A stretch of 64,000 nt of DNA from Monarcha castaneiventris obscurior. Taxonomy: Eukaryota; Chordata; Aves; Passeriformes; Monarchidae. Made by a program: the position numbers and the translations under genes. This document shows positions 1 to 10,145 of the stretch, piece after piece. The stretch covers positions 1,488,001 through 1,552,000 of the forward strand of contig JAMPIT010000481.1 of NCBI GenBank assembly GCA_026261815.1, read 5' to 3'. Below the pieces are notes generated by a model. That model was not told the DNA's origin and did not search any database. It saw only the letters and a list, made by a program, of their open reading frames with translations. Numbering within the stretch: position 1 is the first letter of the stretch; the number at the start of each line of letters is the position of its first letter.

Positions 1-1310
1 AAGACCTTGCTATCAGAGCAGTAAAACCAGACACCGCCACAGTGTCAAAGTGTTCATTCTAGAGAAAAGTAGTAGGAAAGGAAGACTTTTCTTCCTGTGT
101 TTATTCACATTTTAAAGCACTCCAGTCCTGTGAACTCTCTGAAATCAACTTTGAACAAATAATGTGATTTGCTGTTGTGTAGGTTTTCTGTACTCCTAAA
201 GTGGTTAGAAATCAACTGCCTTTAGTACCACAAATGGTGGTATCAGCAAAAAAAGCACAGGGAGTTTCAGGGAAAGGTGCTGCTGCCTTCACTGGAAATC
301 CTCAAGGTTTTATAGTGAATTTACACCTAAATAAGTTTAAGATGTTCTCTTGTTTCTCAGCTTTAAGCCATGAATGTCACTGTTTGCAACCTAAGAAAAG
401 CAAGAAACAGTTTGGACTGATTCAAACTGCTTTTAGTGTTTGGACTACATTTTTGTATACAACTGTCAGTATGCTCATTTATGAGAAACAAAACCTGCAA
501 ACTGGATTTCCCTGCATCTTTCCTCAGTCCCTTGTGAAGTTTAAGTCCATTCTGTGAAGGTCTGTTATCTACAAATATACCATAGAAAACACTAATTCTG
601 TTCTGGCAAAACAATTGTGTTGTCACTTCTGTCCTGTCCGTAACTTATGGACAAAGGAAGCGGATGCTTAGTGGTGGGAATTGTATTGTATGCAAATACA
701 TGCCATAAAAATAGTAGATGGGAAAATATTCTCCCACATAATAGAAAGGCAGCAAGGTCACTGGAGCTATTTCAGAGCAGTTCTGAGCACTGTGCTGTTC
801 TGCTTGCAAGGCAGTTCTTCACCTGAAAACTGTTTTTTTGTATTGGAATATTGGTGACAAAGCCACGTGCTGCCATCGCTGACACAGAGATCTGCAGCTT
901 CATTCTTAACTTGAGCTTGTGTGCACGGGGGTTGGAAAATTGCACTTGAAAGGCAAGTTTCTAATCCTGGAAGACAATTAATGTAGCTCATGTTTACTGT
1001 TAGGTGTTTGAGCATTAGAGTGTTGGGAATGCTGTGGTCTTGTGCAGAAAGACCATATTAAAAACAGTATAGTTTTGGGAGGGAGATTGGTACAGATTTG
1101 TGTTAAACGGAGATGAAATCTGATTCTTTGGTTAATGAGCATCTCCACATTTTGAAAAGAGTAGTTAAAACTAATGCTGTCCTGGAGGTGGCATTGAGGG
1201 GTTGGCTTGTTCCCATACAGGAGAACTCTGACCTGGTGGTGTTGGCTGGTGTTTGTCATGGGAAGCTGGGCTAGCATTTTGTGATAGTGCTCTTTCTTAC
1301 CTGCATTTAG
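1..1310 (+). other. CABLES2: CABLES2 upstream intron (partial)
   Basis: This stretch precedes the first recognisable CABLES2 exon and ends in a pyrimidine-rich tract and AG at 1309-1310. I see no supported exon, repeat or RNA gene in it. The roughly 200 N-terminal residues of CABLES2 expected from the family must lie upstream of the window. Open frames here (for example near 201-557) lack any recognisable motif. Confidence 0.7.
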
Positions 1311-1419
1311 TGATCTGAAAATGGAAGGACAGAAGCAGCGACATCCTTCTGGGGGAGTTTCTGTCTCTACTGAGATGGTGCTTGGACTGGAAGGAGTAGA
1401 GCTGGGTGCTGATGGCAAG
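1311..1419 (+). CDS. CABLES2: CABLES2 coding exon (a)
   Basis: Acceptor ctgcatttag ends at 1310 and donor GTAAGG starts at 1420. The first base completes a codon split with the upstream exon; 36 codons follow, reading DLKMEGQKQ to LGADGK. The ATG at 1321 is internal, not a start, because similarity to CABLES1 (GDLKLDG) extends upstream of it. Confidence 0.92.
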
Positions 1420-4400
1420 GTAAGGACATTTATTTTTTCACCCCAGGGCCATTTCATGCTGGGACAAATCAATTTATGCAGTGCTTTGCTATCCATTATG
1501 CGAGAGCTGTGGCATTTCAGAGCAGTGGAAGTTTTAGACCCATAATTTGAAATTGTGGCTTGTGATAATGCTTCTTCTGAGGAGACGGTTGAAGCTTGTG
1601 ACCACTTCTGCCTCCGTTTCTTGAGGATTGGTTTGACTTTGCTCTCTGAGGCAACACATGAGTGAAGTTTTGATAGAAATATGGGTGAAATTCATACTGC
1701 TTTAGTTAAATTTATATGCTGCCAGAATTTTACTCTTGTGATTCTCGCCTTTTCTTTGCCACCCCACCAAATCTTCTACAACACTTCACTTTAAAGTTGT
1801 GGAAACAATATACTCCTCATCCAACTTTTCCCTTCCTCCAGTTGCACAGTTCCAGGGTCCCCACTGTCAAATCCAAACTCTAGCGGACTCTGATTTGGAA
1901 AATCCTAGATGTCTGGAAATAAGCTTTTCAGTAAACTTCCCCCCATAACTACTACAACTTTGTCCTCTTTAAGGTTGTGTCCTATGCAAAATTCTTGTAC
2001 CCGACCAATGCTCTGGTTGTTCGCAAAGCCGACGCCTACGGTGCTGTTCCCCCCTGTCGAGCCAGTGCTCCCCGAAGTCTTCCTGGATCAAGATACAAAC
2101 CTGTGACAGCAAAAACAATACCAGCAGGGACAGACCTTGGTAAGGACAGGAGCCAGCTCTGTCATTGCTCGTGCACACAGCAGAAAAGGCAGAGATCTGT
2201 CTGAGACCTCTGCAAGTGGTCAGTGTGTTACTGGGATGGATGTGCTGCAGCTCATCAGTGCGGTGCAAATGATGAGCCTTAGGACTGTGCCTTCCACAAA
2301 CTCCTTACATCCTCCATATATCTGGCCTAGTTCTGTTTATGCCATTCAAGAAGCACAAAGCTTTTGCTTGGGAATGTAAAGTTTTATATTACTCACCAAG
2401 AAACATCTGGTGCTCATGGATCCAGGTGGTTCTCCCTGCCTTCTAGCACAGTAACAATGCATAAGCCAGAGTTTGTGTCAAGAATCCATTCTCTTGTGTA
2501 AAAGAGCAAACCTGACAGCTCTGCTGTCTTATTAGACTGTAGGCAAAAGAATTCAGTCTTGTGCAGTTGTTTTCTGGGTATATTTGTAGATGCAAACTCA
2601 GTTTGCACTAAATCTAAAATGGTGTGTCAGGCATGTGGTGGAGAAAGAGTTTGTGTGGTTTATTTAATGGTTTTAATTTGTGACTGGTGCATTTATGAAA
2701 TGCAAACATGGGCCTGTAGCTGCAATTTGCCTGTACCGTGAGATCTGCCAACACTTAATGTTTGCTATTTGAAAACTTTCTTAAAGAGGAAACAGGGAAT
2801 TTAAAGCTCTTTATCTGGTGACCCAATGTGCTTTCCTCATTCCCTCAGGAAGTGAAGCTGGGGAGTCTGCAGAGTATGATCCAAATCTTCTGGATGATCC
2901 TCAGTGGCCCTGTGGGAAACATAAACGTGTTCTCATCTTTGCCTCTTACATGGTGAGTGACTGGCATACCTGAACAGAGGAGAGACTCCCTGACAGATCC
3001 TCATATAAAGAGCTTCCTTGAGGAAGATAAAGTCCTTCAGGAAGAAAAAGTTGTGGCTTTTCTGATAATTGATCAGGAAAAATAAAGCAGTTGAGTTTGT
3101 ACAGTGAGCTTGTCAAGGGCCAATCTGACACCTGTCTTCATGTTGTCATTTACTTCTTGTAACCGTTTGCTTATTGTTTTTTGAGCCTTTGTCTGTAGTT
3201 GGGATTCAGCTTTGGGACATTTCAGAAATGTTAAACTGTGAATGATAAAACTCAATTTTGCCTTTGCATTAGTGTTTTTGATGACTTGTTTGGCTGTCAG
3301 TCATGTTCACAAGACAAATGGTAAATTTTGCTTCTTGCATTTCAGACTACAGTCATAGAGTATGTGAAACCCTCGGACCTTAAAAAGGATATGAATGAAA
3401 CCTTTAGGGAGAAGTTTCCTCATATCAAGTTGACATTGAGCAAAATTAGGAGGTAAGAAATAAGCCTTGAATAACGAGAACATCGTCCACACTGTCTGAG
3501 GCTGCACTTTATGGAGTAAATAGCATCTATTAATAGCATATATGATTAAACACTAACCTCCTGTTGTCAGTTGAGCTGACTGTAGGATGACAGCCCTGTA
3601 CTGGAATGTTTAGGATGCTGAGAAAGGGTAACAGCTGGTTTTCATAGTTCCACCTAAAGGGTTTTGTTTCACCAACTGCGGTGTAGTAACACTAGGAGCC
3701 AATTAACAGTGCAGCAGCATGAGCTTTGAAACAAACACTTGTAACCTGATTGCTTGGCTGCAGTGCAGTCCCACTCCAACTGGATTGGCTTTCTGGGCCC
3801 TCTGGCTATTTTTGCCTTTCAATTACCAGACTCACTGATGACCACAGACTCTAACAAGATTGTAGGATAAAAAGTGTTAGATCTGGGGAGACTTGGTAAG
3901 GAAAAGCTTTTTGTGGAGGCCCCACAGATTTTCTCATCCTTAAGTAAATGCATCTGGTCTCTCCTCAGCAAGATGTGCTGTTGCACCTTCAGAGAGCTGT
4001 AACCTTGCTGGTGTTACAGGGAGATTAATGCAATCAGAGCCTGCTGAAATAGCCATTTTAAACACGATTCTGCTGAGTCATCAGGGCTAGGTGTAGCTCA
4101 ACTCCAGGGGAGGATTTGCTTGGGCAGTCTGTTCTGCCTGAGTCCTGCATGCTCCTCTTTGCAGCAGTTCAGAGCAGTGTGTTCATGCAGAGATCATGGA
4201 GGTGCTCTGAATGGCAGCCCTGTGAGGAACCATCCACCTCCAGGCCTGCCTTGATGCTGAGGTGAAGGGCTGGTCCTGTGGGAAGTGTGGAAAGCAGGCT
4301 GCCTTCCCCCTCACACCTGGCTCTTACTCGAGATGTGTAGTAGACAGGTCTCTATGCAGCAGCTGCTGTCATCTGCAGGGCTCTGATGTGGTTTTCTGTA

Positions 4401-5538
4401 GGTCAGAGTGGTTCACTCTTATGATATGAATCACAAACCAGTTTGGGAGCCCAGAAGGAATCCTACAGCATTAGCCTGTGTGTCAGTGAGGCAGCTAAGC
4501 CCTGGTGTTTATGGGCAGATGAGGAATTGTTCTACCACAGTGGATGTTGCCAGCCAGGTGAAATCAGTCTGTGCATCGGCACCAGCTTGCTGCCAGCTGG
4601 GCTTCTCCACTCTAGGATAATACTTGTCATGGTTTTCCAAACAGGAGTCTTGCCCATATGCTCCTCTGAGTTGCTGTGCTGCAGTATTTCTACAACATTT
4701 AATAAAATCTGTCATGTCTGGGGGGTGTCTTTTCTCCTGTTCCCAGTTTGAAGAGAGAGATGAGAAACCTGAGTGAGGAGTGCAGTCTGGAGCCGGTGAC
4801 TGTCTCCATGGCTTATGTTTACTTTGAGAAGCTCGTCCTCCAAGGCAAACTCAACAAACAGAACCGCAAACTGTGTGCTGGTGCTTGTGTTCTGCTCGCA
4901 GCCAAGATCAGCAGTGACCTCAGGAAACACGAAGTTAAACACCTAATAGATGTAAGTGCTATGAGCCTTGTTCCAGCTGTTGTCAGAACCTCCTCCCTAG
5001 CTCATAGGCAAAGATTAAAGCAAGATTTTCAGTGGCACGTGCTTGCATGGAAGACCAGCTCTTTCAGCCAGTTTTCTCTCTCCTTAGGGCTCTTCCTTGC
5101 TTTATTTTTTTAATTCATTAAAACTATCTGCCTGGTGCGGGCCACTGTCGTACTGATCCTGCAGTAAAGTTATTTTTGCACTTGCCTATGTTTGCCTGAG
5201 ACACAGTAACTGTTGTGTGGGTGTCACAGCTGAGCTGATAAGCTGGTTTACTTCTCTGATCTCTGGCAATACGTTTTGATTCTGAAGATACAGCTCAGGC
5301 CGTGCATCGCTGACTTGATCTAACAATGCCTTGAAATCACCTGGATTAACTGATTCTTTCTCCCCTCCTTTGTTTTGTTTTGTTATCACTGTCATAGAAA
5401 CTAGAAGAGAGATTCAGATTCAACAGAAGGGATCTCATTGGTTTTGAATTCACCGTCCTCGTAGCTTTGGAACTGGCTCTGTATCTCCCTGAAAACCAAG
5501 TTTTACCTCATTACAGACGGCTCACACAACAGTCTTAA
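1311..5538 (+). CDS. CABLES2: CABLES2, CDK5 and ABL1 enzyme substrate 2 (C-terminal part, six exons)
   Basis: The spliced exons are 1311-1419, 1974-2139, 2849-2952, 3346-3452, 4747-4951 and 5398-5538. They join in phase through GT-AG introns into 276 codons ending at TAA 5536-5538. The protein shows the CABLES signature blocks in order: [11 protein letters not shown], then [14 protein letters not shown], then [19 protein letters not shown]. The C-terminal cyclin-box fold follows, with [33 protein letters not shown] and the ending [23 protein letters not shown] proteins are cyclin-box adaptors linking cyclin-dependent kinases (CDK2, CDK3, CDK5) to non-receptor tyrosine kinases such as ABL1; the paralogue CABLES1 is the better studied. 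I call CABLES2 rather than CABLES1 from the C-terminal residues ([17 protein letters not shown]) and from synteny with RPS21 and LAMA5. The reading frame is intact. The N-terminal exons are outside the window, so the CDS is partial at the 5' end. Confidence 0.95.
1974..2139 (+). CDS. CABLES2: CABLES2 coding exon (b)
   Basis: The exon follows tcctctttaag and ends before GTAAGG at 2140. It starts in phase 0 and ends with one base of a Gly codon. It encodes [20 protein letters not shown] followed by a Ser/Pro/Arg-rich linker that ends PAGTDL. The linker is the variable part of the family. Confidence 0.93.
2849..2952 (+). CDS. CABLES2: CABLES2 coding exon (c)
   Basis: Acceptor attccctcag ends at 2848; donor GTGAGT starts at 2953. 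It encodes [20 protein letters not shown] and [15 protein letters not shown], a strongly conserved block just before the cyclin box. It completes the Gly codon begun in the previous exon. Confidence 0.94.
3346..3452 (+). CDS. CABLES2: CABLES2 coding exon (d)
   Basis: Acceptor gcatttcag ends at 3345; donor GTAAGA starts at 3453. It encodes [20 protein letters not shown] then [15 protein letters not shown] plus two bases of a Ser codon. This is the start of the cyclin-like domain and is near-identical to what I recall of CABLES1. Confidence 0.95.
4747..4951 (+). CDS. CABLES2: CABLES2 coding exon (e), cyclin box core
   Basis: Acceptor tgttcccag ends at 4746; donor GTAAGT starts at 4952. It encodes 68 codons plus the last base of the split Ser codon. 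It contains [16 protein letters not shown] and [17 protein letters not shown], the helical core of the cyclin box. The exon ends KHEVKHLID. Confidence 0.96.
5398..5538 (+). CDS. CABLES2: CABLES2 terminal coding exon (f)
   Basis: Acceptor actgtcatag ends at 5397. It encodes 46 codons from [13 protein letters not shown] to HYRRLTQQS and stops at TAA 5536-5538. The C-terminus matches the expected end of CABLES proteins in position and residues, so the gene is not truncated. Confidence 0.96.
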   Translation, partial: KLEERFRFNRRDLIGFEFTVLVALELALYLPENQVLPHYRRLTQQS

Positions 5539-8450
5539 CCAAAGCTCCATCCCAGCCGGCATCCAGCCGTGCTGGGCTCACATCCCGGGATGCTGCTGGT
5601 GGAGCTGCCACTGGCTCCAGCTCGTTGGGAAGGCTGCAGGGTGTTGGGAGCTGTCGAGATCTTTGGACACAGATGCCAAGTCTGGGGGATGGTACGAGAA
5701 GAGTTATTGAACTTCTGTTTTCTTTTGGACATTTAAAGCACAAATATTCACCAGTCAGCTGTCATGGCTGCTTATTATTCCTTATTTATCCTCCTGGTTT
5801 TACTAAAACTGTTCTTCCCTATGAAGAATACTATGGTATTGGTTCTTTTTCTTTTGTTTTAAGTCTTTATTGTATTCCTTGAAACTGAAGGAACATCACT
5901 TCCATTCCAGTGCACCATAAAGTTCAGATGTTTCTAAGAACCTTCTCACATTTTTACATTAATGAAATGCATACTTTATTTTTTTAAAGATGTGCCTAAA
6001 ACTGGCTGGTCTGGTACCAGTGCTTTTTAAGTTAGTTCTGTTATTTAGTGGGGAATCCTGAATTTGTATAGCCATTTATTCTTTACCTGCATTGGCCTTG
6101 CATACAAGGAAAACAATTCCAGTATATCTGCACTAATAATATACAGGGCATCTATTCTATGACCTATAAGTAGTGAGGTTGAAATTACTCCATTTCAATT
6201 TATTTACTATAAATACCTTAAAAATATACATTTTACTTAAGAAGGAAAGGTGGTTTGAAAACCTGTCATGAAGTACCACATGTTGAGTGAGGTAGCTGGG
6301 AGGTGATTGCCATCCTAATCCACTCCTGAGTGGAAGATGAGCACTTGCCTAAGAGCAATTTGCTGTCAAATGTATCATTTAGGGGTTTGATTTGTTGTTT
6401 CACTGTTCCGTAGCCTGAAATAAGCACCTTTTGTAGTATGACTGTATTATATATGGTCTTACCTGAGCAAATATGAAGCCAGTAGAGTTACTGCTGCCAA
6501 AGGAAGCCAATGGAACAAAGCATGCTCGGTATTTAAAATGCTACTTTTTTTACTCTCTGTTCTTCCAAGCGTTGCATCACTGTGATGGTCCTCATAAACT
6601 GGCATTTCTTGCACATCTCAGCAGCCACTCCTGGCTGGTGCCCAGCAGCGCTCTAGTGCATACACAGAGCTTAAATAACTTCTCTGCCCATTGGCTATTC
6701 CTTCCTTTATTTTTACAGTGTCCAGGTTGGGAATGAATTCTTGGTTACATGTGGAACCTTCTGTGGTATTGGGTTTATTTCCTGAAGCAATATTACGATA
6801 CAAGTTACTGGGTCCGTTTGCAAGGAACAGAACTGACACTTGGTTATTCTGACTGAGAAAGTTGTAATTTAAGTTTGACTCGTAAACTACCAGACCTCAT
6901 GCTGAGGTCAGGGACTTGCTATCTAATATGTAAAGTAATGTAAATTCCTGTTCCTTGTATTAAATATGGGTTGTAGCCAAAACCAAAGCTGAACTTTGCT
7001 CTTCAGCTGTGTTTTGTCTGAAGCTAATTTGGCTTCATTAGAATTGCAGCAAACTTTACTGGAGCCCCTCCCTCTTTGAGTGGGGCTCAAAGTGTATTTT
7101 TCATATATAATAATTACAGTGACTATCAAATCTTTTGTAACTGTGTTCAGCTGTATGTAGCTTCAAATTCTTTGTGTAAAATTTAATATGCTTGTGATTT
7201 CTCTAACACAAAAGGACCTTCCAGTCTCCAGAAGTGAGATGGTAGCTAATAGCTTAGACAACAAGCTTGCCAATTATCTTCCAAAAGGTTTCAAAAAATT
7301 GCCTACTAGTTAAACTTTCTACTGAATATAACTGTCTTTGCATGCAGAAATAGTGATGTACTAAACATCTAGTTTAATGTAATGAGCCTCCAAATTAGCA
7401 AACAGTGGTGCAGACAGCTGAGGTGATCCACCACTTCCCAAGGCATTGTGGAGGGGACAGAGGTACAACAGAGCAAAGAAATTCCTCACACAACAGCTTG
7501 ATTACTATGAATGAAATCTGAAAGTGTCTTTCTCTGGGAACTTCTTTATTTAGTGTATAAAGAGTTTTCTGTAACATTAACTTTCCTTTCTCACCATCTA
7601 AGGGAACAAAATGCACTTTGGTTTGCAACACTTTGCAGTCTCTATTCAGTGGAAGTTTGTCTAGTTCAAGTGGCCATTTGGGCTGCAATTACACTCCCAG
7701 AATCTGCGGGTTTACGTCATAAAACCGGCAAGCTTTTGTTTTCTTCCAGGAGAACAAATTGGGATAAAGGAGCATTAAATTACAGAATGCTGAATGTTGT
7801 CTAATAGTTATTCTAGAACTTGGCTTGGGCACGCGCTTGAGTTGGGGAGCCTCTCGAGCACGGGCCAGGGATGACGCAGGGCAGCGAGGGCTGTGCCAGC
7901 CTTGTCTGGCAGAGCTTGGGGTTGGGGTGATGCTGCCCGGAGCCAGGGGCTTGGGTACCTCGTGTGTCTGTGCAGGAACAGCCCTTCTGCAGGGATCCAC
8001 CCCCACCTCCGTGTGCGTTTGCCTGCTGTTTTCCCGTTTCCAGAGCGCAGCTTGCAGTCCTGTGTGGGAATCTCTCTCTTTTCACCTAAAAGCTGCCACC
8101 ATGTGGCAAAGAACTATCAGTACCTTGTCTGTTCACAAACTGAACGCGGGACCCAAAGCCAGACCCAGATCTGCCGGTTTACGTTTGCACAGCCAAACTC
8201 CTCTTGCTCTGACCAGGTTTACACCGAGGAGGGGTCTGGTGCTTTGTGAAGGTGCTGCTGGGGTGGCTCAGCATGGAGACCTCTCTTGAGAAGAGCCTGT
8301 ACATTTTCATGTAAACAAAAACTCTTCTGGTTTTGTCATACTCCATTATTTAAAAGTCTTGAGTTGTAGCGTGTTTTGTTTTTTGGTTTTTTTTTTTTTT
8401 TTCTTCTGTGAAATTAAGATGCTGTGAAATAAAACCTGTTTTGGTTTGTA
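5539..8450 (+). other. CABLES2: Probable CABLES2 3' UTR
   Basis: This stretch after the stop codon has no convincing coding sequence. The first AATAAA I found downstream is at 8428-8433, followed by a GT-rich tract (tgttttggtttg), a reasonable polyadenylation site. ATTAAA at 6959-6964 is a weaker alternative that would give a shorter 3' UTR. A T-run at 8387-8402 lies just before the signal. The extent is inferred; RNA data would decide it. Confidence 0.45.
8428..8433 (+). terminator. CABLES2: Candidate CABLES2 polyadenylation signal
   Basis: A canonical AATAAA is followed within about 10 bases by a GT-rich downstream element. It sits just upstream of the CR1 cluster and about 930 bases before the proposed RPS21 start, so it is the natural boundary between the two genes. 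Confidence 0.5.
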
Positions 8451-8469
8451 ACCAAATGTCTCATTTTGG

Positions 8470-8884
8470 AATAACAGAATGGGTGGTGTTGGAGGGGCCG
8501 TCTGGAGCTCATCCAGTCTGACCCCACTGCTAAGGTGGGTCACAGGAATGCATCCAGGTGGGTTTGAAATGTTTCCAGAGATGGAGACTCCCTGATGTCC
8601 CTGGGCAGCTGTTCCAGTGATCTGCCACCCTCAGTGGAAAATTCTTCCTCAGTTTAAGATGGAATTTCTTGTGGTTCAGTTTATGGCCATTTCTCCTTGT
8701 CCTGTCACTGGGCACCACTGAAAAGAGTCTGGCAACATTTTCTGGCAGCCCTTGGAGGTATTTGTACGGATTGAGGAGCTCTCCTCTCAGTCTTCTCCAG
8801 ACTAAACAGGCCCAGCTCCTCCAGTCTCTCCTCCTAAGAGGGATGCTCCAGACCCCTTCTCATCCTTGTGGCCTCCACTCCGGT
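8470..8884 (-). mobile_element. CR1 LINE 3' fragment
   Basis: Read on the minus strand this is a 5'-truncated CR1 3' end. On the + strand it begins ggaataacagaatgggtgg, followed by the CR1 hallmarks ggaggggccgtctggagctc, catccagtctgacc, ctgggcagctgttccagtg and agactaaacaggcccagctc. Truncation to the last few hundred bases is typical of CR1. It carries no intact reverse transcriptase frame. Confidence 0.9.
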
Positions 8885-8933
8885 AGCTCGGAATGGTCTT
8901 TTGGGTTTCTGAGCGGGCGCCGGGGTGGTCTGG

Positions 8934-9064
8934 TCATAGAATCACAGAAGGGTTCAGGATGGAAGGGGCCTCTGGAGCTTATCCAGTCCAACCCACCTGC
9001 CGAGGGAGGGTCACCTGGAGCAGGTGCCGCGGCAGCGGGCCCAGATGGGTTTGGAATGTCCCGA
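8934..9064 (-). mobile_element. CR1 LINE 3' end, short fragment
   Basis: It starts tcatagaatcacagaag, then ggaaggggcctctggagctt and atccagtccaacccacc, the complement of a CR1 3' terminus. It is a second copy close to the one at 8470 and of a related subfamily, but covers only about 130 bases. It lies at the edge of the RPS21 CpG island. Confidence 0.88.
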
Positions 9065-9160
9065 GAGGCGCCCTCAGCTGTGCGGCGCTGGGACCCTCCC
9101 TAACGAGGGGCTGGCCCGGGGGGGAGAACGGAACGCGCCTGGCCCCATCCCCTGTCCCCA

Positions 9161-9238
9161 GCGGGGCAGGCGGTGCTGGGGGCACTGCGGGGCCAGGGGA
9201 TGCTGCGGGGCAGGCGGTGCTGGGGGCACTGCGGGGCC
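9161..9238. repeat. Exact 34-bp direct duplication upstream of RPS21
   Basis: The 34-base unit at 9161-9194, beginning gcggggcaggcggtgctggg, recurs without mismatch at 9205-9238, separated by 10 bases. It lies about 130-200 bases upstream of the proposed RPS21 start. Confidence 0.9.
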
Positions 9239-9366
9239 GATCCCCCGGCCGCAGCCGGCCCAGCCCCCCCGCTGCCCCGGGGCCGCTCCCGGCGCCGCCC
9301 TGCCCCGCCCCGCGCTGTGAGGGAAGCACGCCCCTGGTTGAGACGCATTTCCGCGTCCGGGCCTGC

Positions 9367-9395
9367 CCCTTCCTTTCCGCCCGGCCGCGCGCGAG
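9367..9395 (+). promoter_or_regulatory. RPS21: Proposed RPS21 TSS with 5'TOP and non-coding exon 1
   Basis: A pyrimidine run (ccccttcctttccgcc, from about 9366) fits the 5' terminal oligopyrimidine start found on vertebrate ribosomal-protein mRNAs. It is followed by a CpG-rich leader (ggccgcgcgcgag) and a donor GAG|GTGGGA at 9395/9396. Family knowledge supports a very short non-coding exon 1 spliced to an exon carrying the ATG. TOP mRNAs are translationally controlled by mTOR/LARP1. The TSS and donor are inferred and could be off by tens of bases. Confidence 0.5.
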
Positions 9396-9396
9396 G

Positions 9397-9660
9397 TGGG
9401 AGCGATGGCGGCGGGGCTGAGAGCGATGGGAGCGGTGGCGAGGCCGGGGCCGGGAGCGATGGGAGCTGTGGCGGTGGGGCCGGGACCGGGAGCGGTGGCG
9501 GCGGGGCCGGGAGCGATGGGAGCGGTGGCGGCGGGGCCGGGGCCGGGAGCGATGGGAGCGGTGGCGGCGGGGCCGGGAGCGATGGAAGCGGTGGCGCCGG
9601 GGCCGGGAGCGATGGGAGCGGTGGCGGCGGGGCCGAGGGCGGCGGGGGCGATGGCGGTGG
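9397..9660. repeat. GC-rich minisatellite in RPS21 intron 1
   Basis: Tandem units follow the pattern gggagcgatgggagcggtgg then cggcggggcc, with an optional extra ggggcc-type hexamer. Readable units start at 9421, 9452, 9488, 9509, 9545, 9575 and 9605. From 9452 their lengths are 36, 21, 36, 30 and 30 bases, all multiples of three. The + strand is rich in runs of three or four G. All reading frames tend to stay open, which explains the long Gly/Ala/Met- and Pro/Arg/His-rich open frames on both strands. I do not regard them as genes. Confidence 0.88.
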
Positions 9661-9788
9661 AGCTCCGGGAGCGATGCTGCGGCCGGGGCCGGCGGCTCCG
9701 CAGCGGGGTCCGGCTTCAGGGCACGGCCTCTGGGCCCGGCCGGGCTCCGGCATCGCCTCACGGCGGGGGCAGCTCGGGTCCCTGTAGC

Positions 9789-10052
9789 CAGGGACCAGAG
9801 GGAAAGGCTGGAGCTGTGTCAGGGAGGGTTAGGGTGGATATCAGGAAAAGGTTCTTCCCCCAGAGGGTGCTGGGCACTGCCCAGGCTCCCCAGGGAATGG
9901 GCACGGCCCCGAGGCTGCCAGAGCTCCAGGAGCGTTTGGACACCGCTCTCAGGGATGCCCAGGGTGGGATTTTTGGGGGGTCTGTGCAGGAACAGGGGTT
10001 GGACTCGATGATCCGTGTGGATCCCTTCCAACTCGCGATATTCCATGATTCT
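9789..10052 (+). mobile_element. CR1 LINE 3' end in RPS21 intron 1
   Basis: This copy is in sense orientation. It shows CR1 landmarks in order: gggttagggtggatatcagg, aaaaggttcttcccccagag, ggttggactcgatgatcc, gatcccttccaactcgcg, and the terminal attccatgattct. The terminal repeat marks the CR1 3' end. It ends only about 28 bases before the first coding exon of RPS21. Confidence 0.93.
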
Positions 10053-10095
10053 TCCAGGTGTTTCTGCTTAGTGCCTCAGCAGGGACCAGGACGAG

Positions 10096-10145
10096 ATGCA
10101 GAACGACGCTGGAGAGTTCGTGGACCTTTATGTCCCTCGGAAATG
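10096..10145 (+). CDS. RPS21: RPS21 first coding exon
   Basis: The ATG is at 10096, preceded by ccaggacgag. The exon probably starts at 10080 after gtgcctcag, so about 16 bases are 5' UTR. It encodes 16 codons plus two bases of Cys17. Donor GTGAGC begins at 10146. Confidence 0.95.

Larger units (their letters stand above)
1420..5397 (+). other. CABLES2: CABLES2 introns between the six exons
   Basis: The introns are 1420-1973, 2140-2848, 2953-3345, 3453-4746 and 4952-5397. All begin GT and end AG. They are short, as usual for bird microchromosomes. I see no repeat, RNA gene or additional exon in them; the longest (3453-4746) is plain unique-looking sequence. Confidence 0.8.
9070..9790. promoter_or_regulatory. 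RPS21: RPS21 CpG island
   Basis: This segment is extremely GC- and CpG-rich compared with both flanks and spans the region just upstream of the RPS21 coding exons. It includes a GC box (ccccgcccc, 9303-9311), an exact 34-bp direct duplication (9161-9194 and 9205-9238), the proposed transcription start near 9367, and the G-rich minisatellite. No TATA box is evident. The stop-free frames seen on both strands come from base composition and repeat structure, not from coding. Confidence 0.8.

Noticed and set aside
1..20. Possible 3' end of another CABLES2 exon (frame KTLLSE followed by a gtaaaa donor).
   Set aside because: The phase would fit the exon at 1311, but only six residues are visible. 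They do not clearly match the expected CABLES block, and the donor is weak.
7825..8289. 154-codon + frame downstream of the CABLES2 stop.
   Set aside because: It lies in the probable 3' UTR, with no family resemblance and overlapping frames on the other strand.
8979..9761. Long minus-strand Arg/His/Pro-rich open frames.
   Set aside because: They are shadows of the same GC-rich repeat; stop codons are rare in CpG islands.
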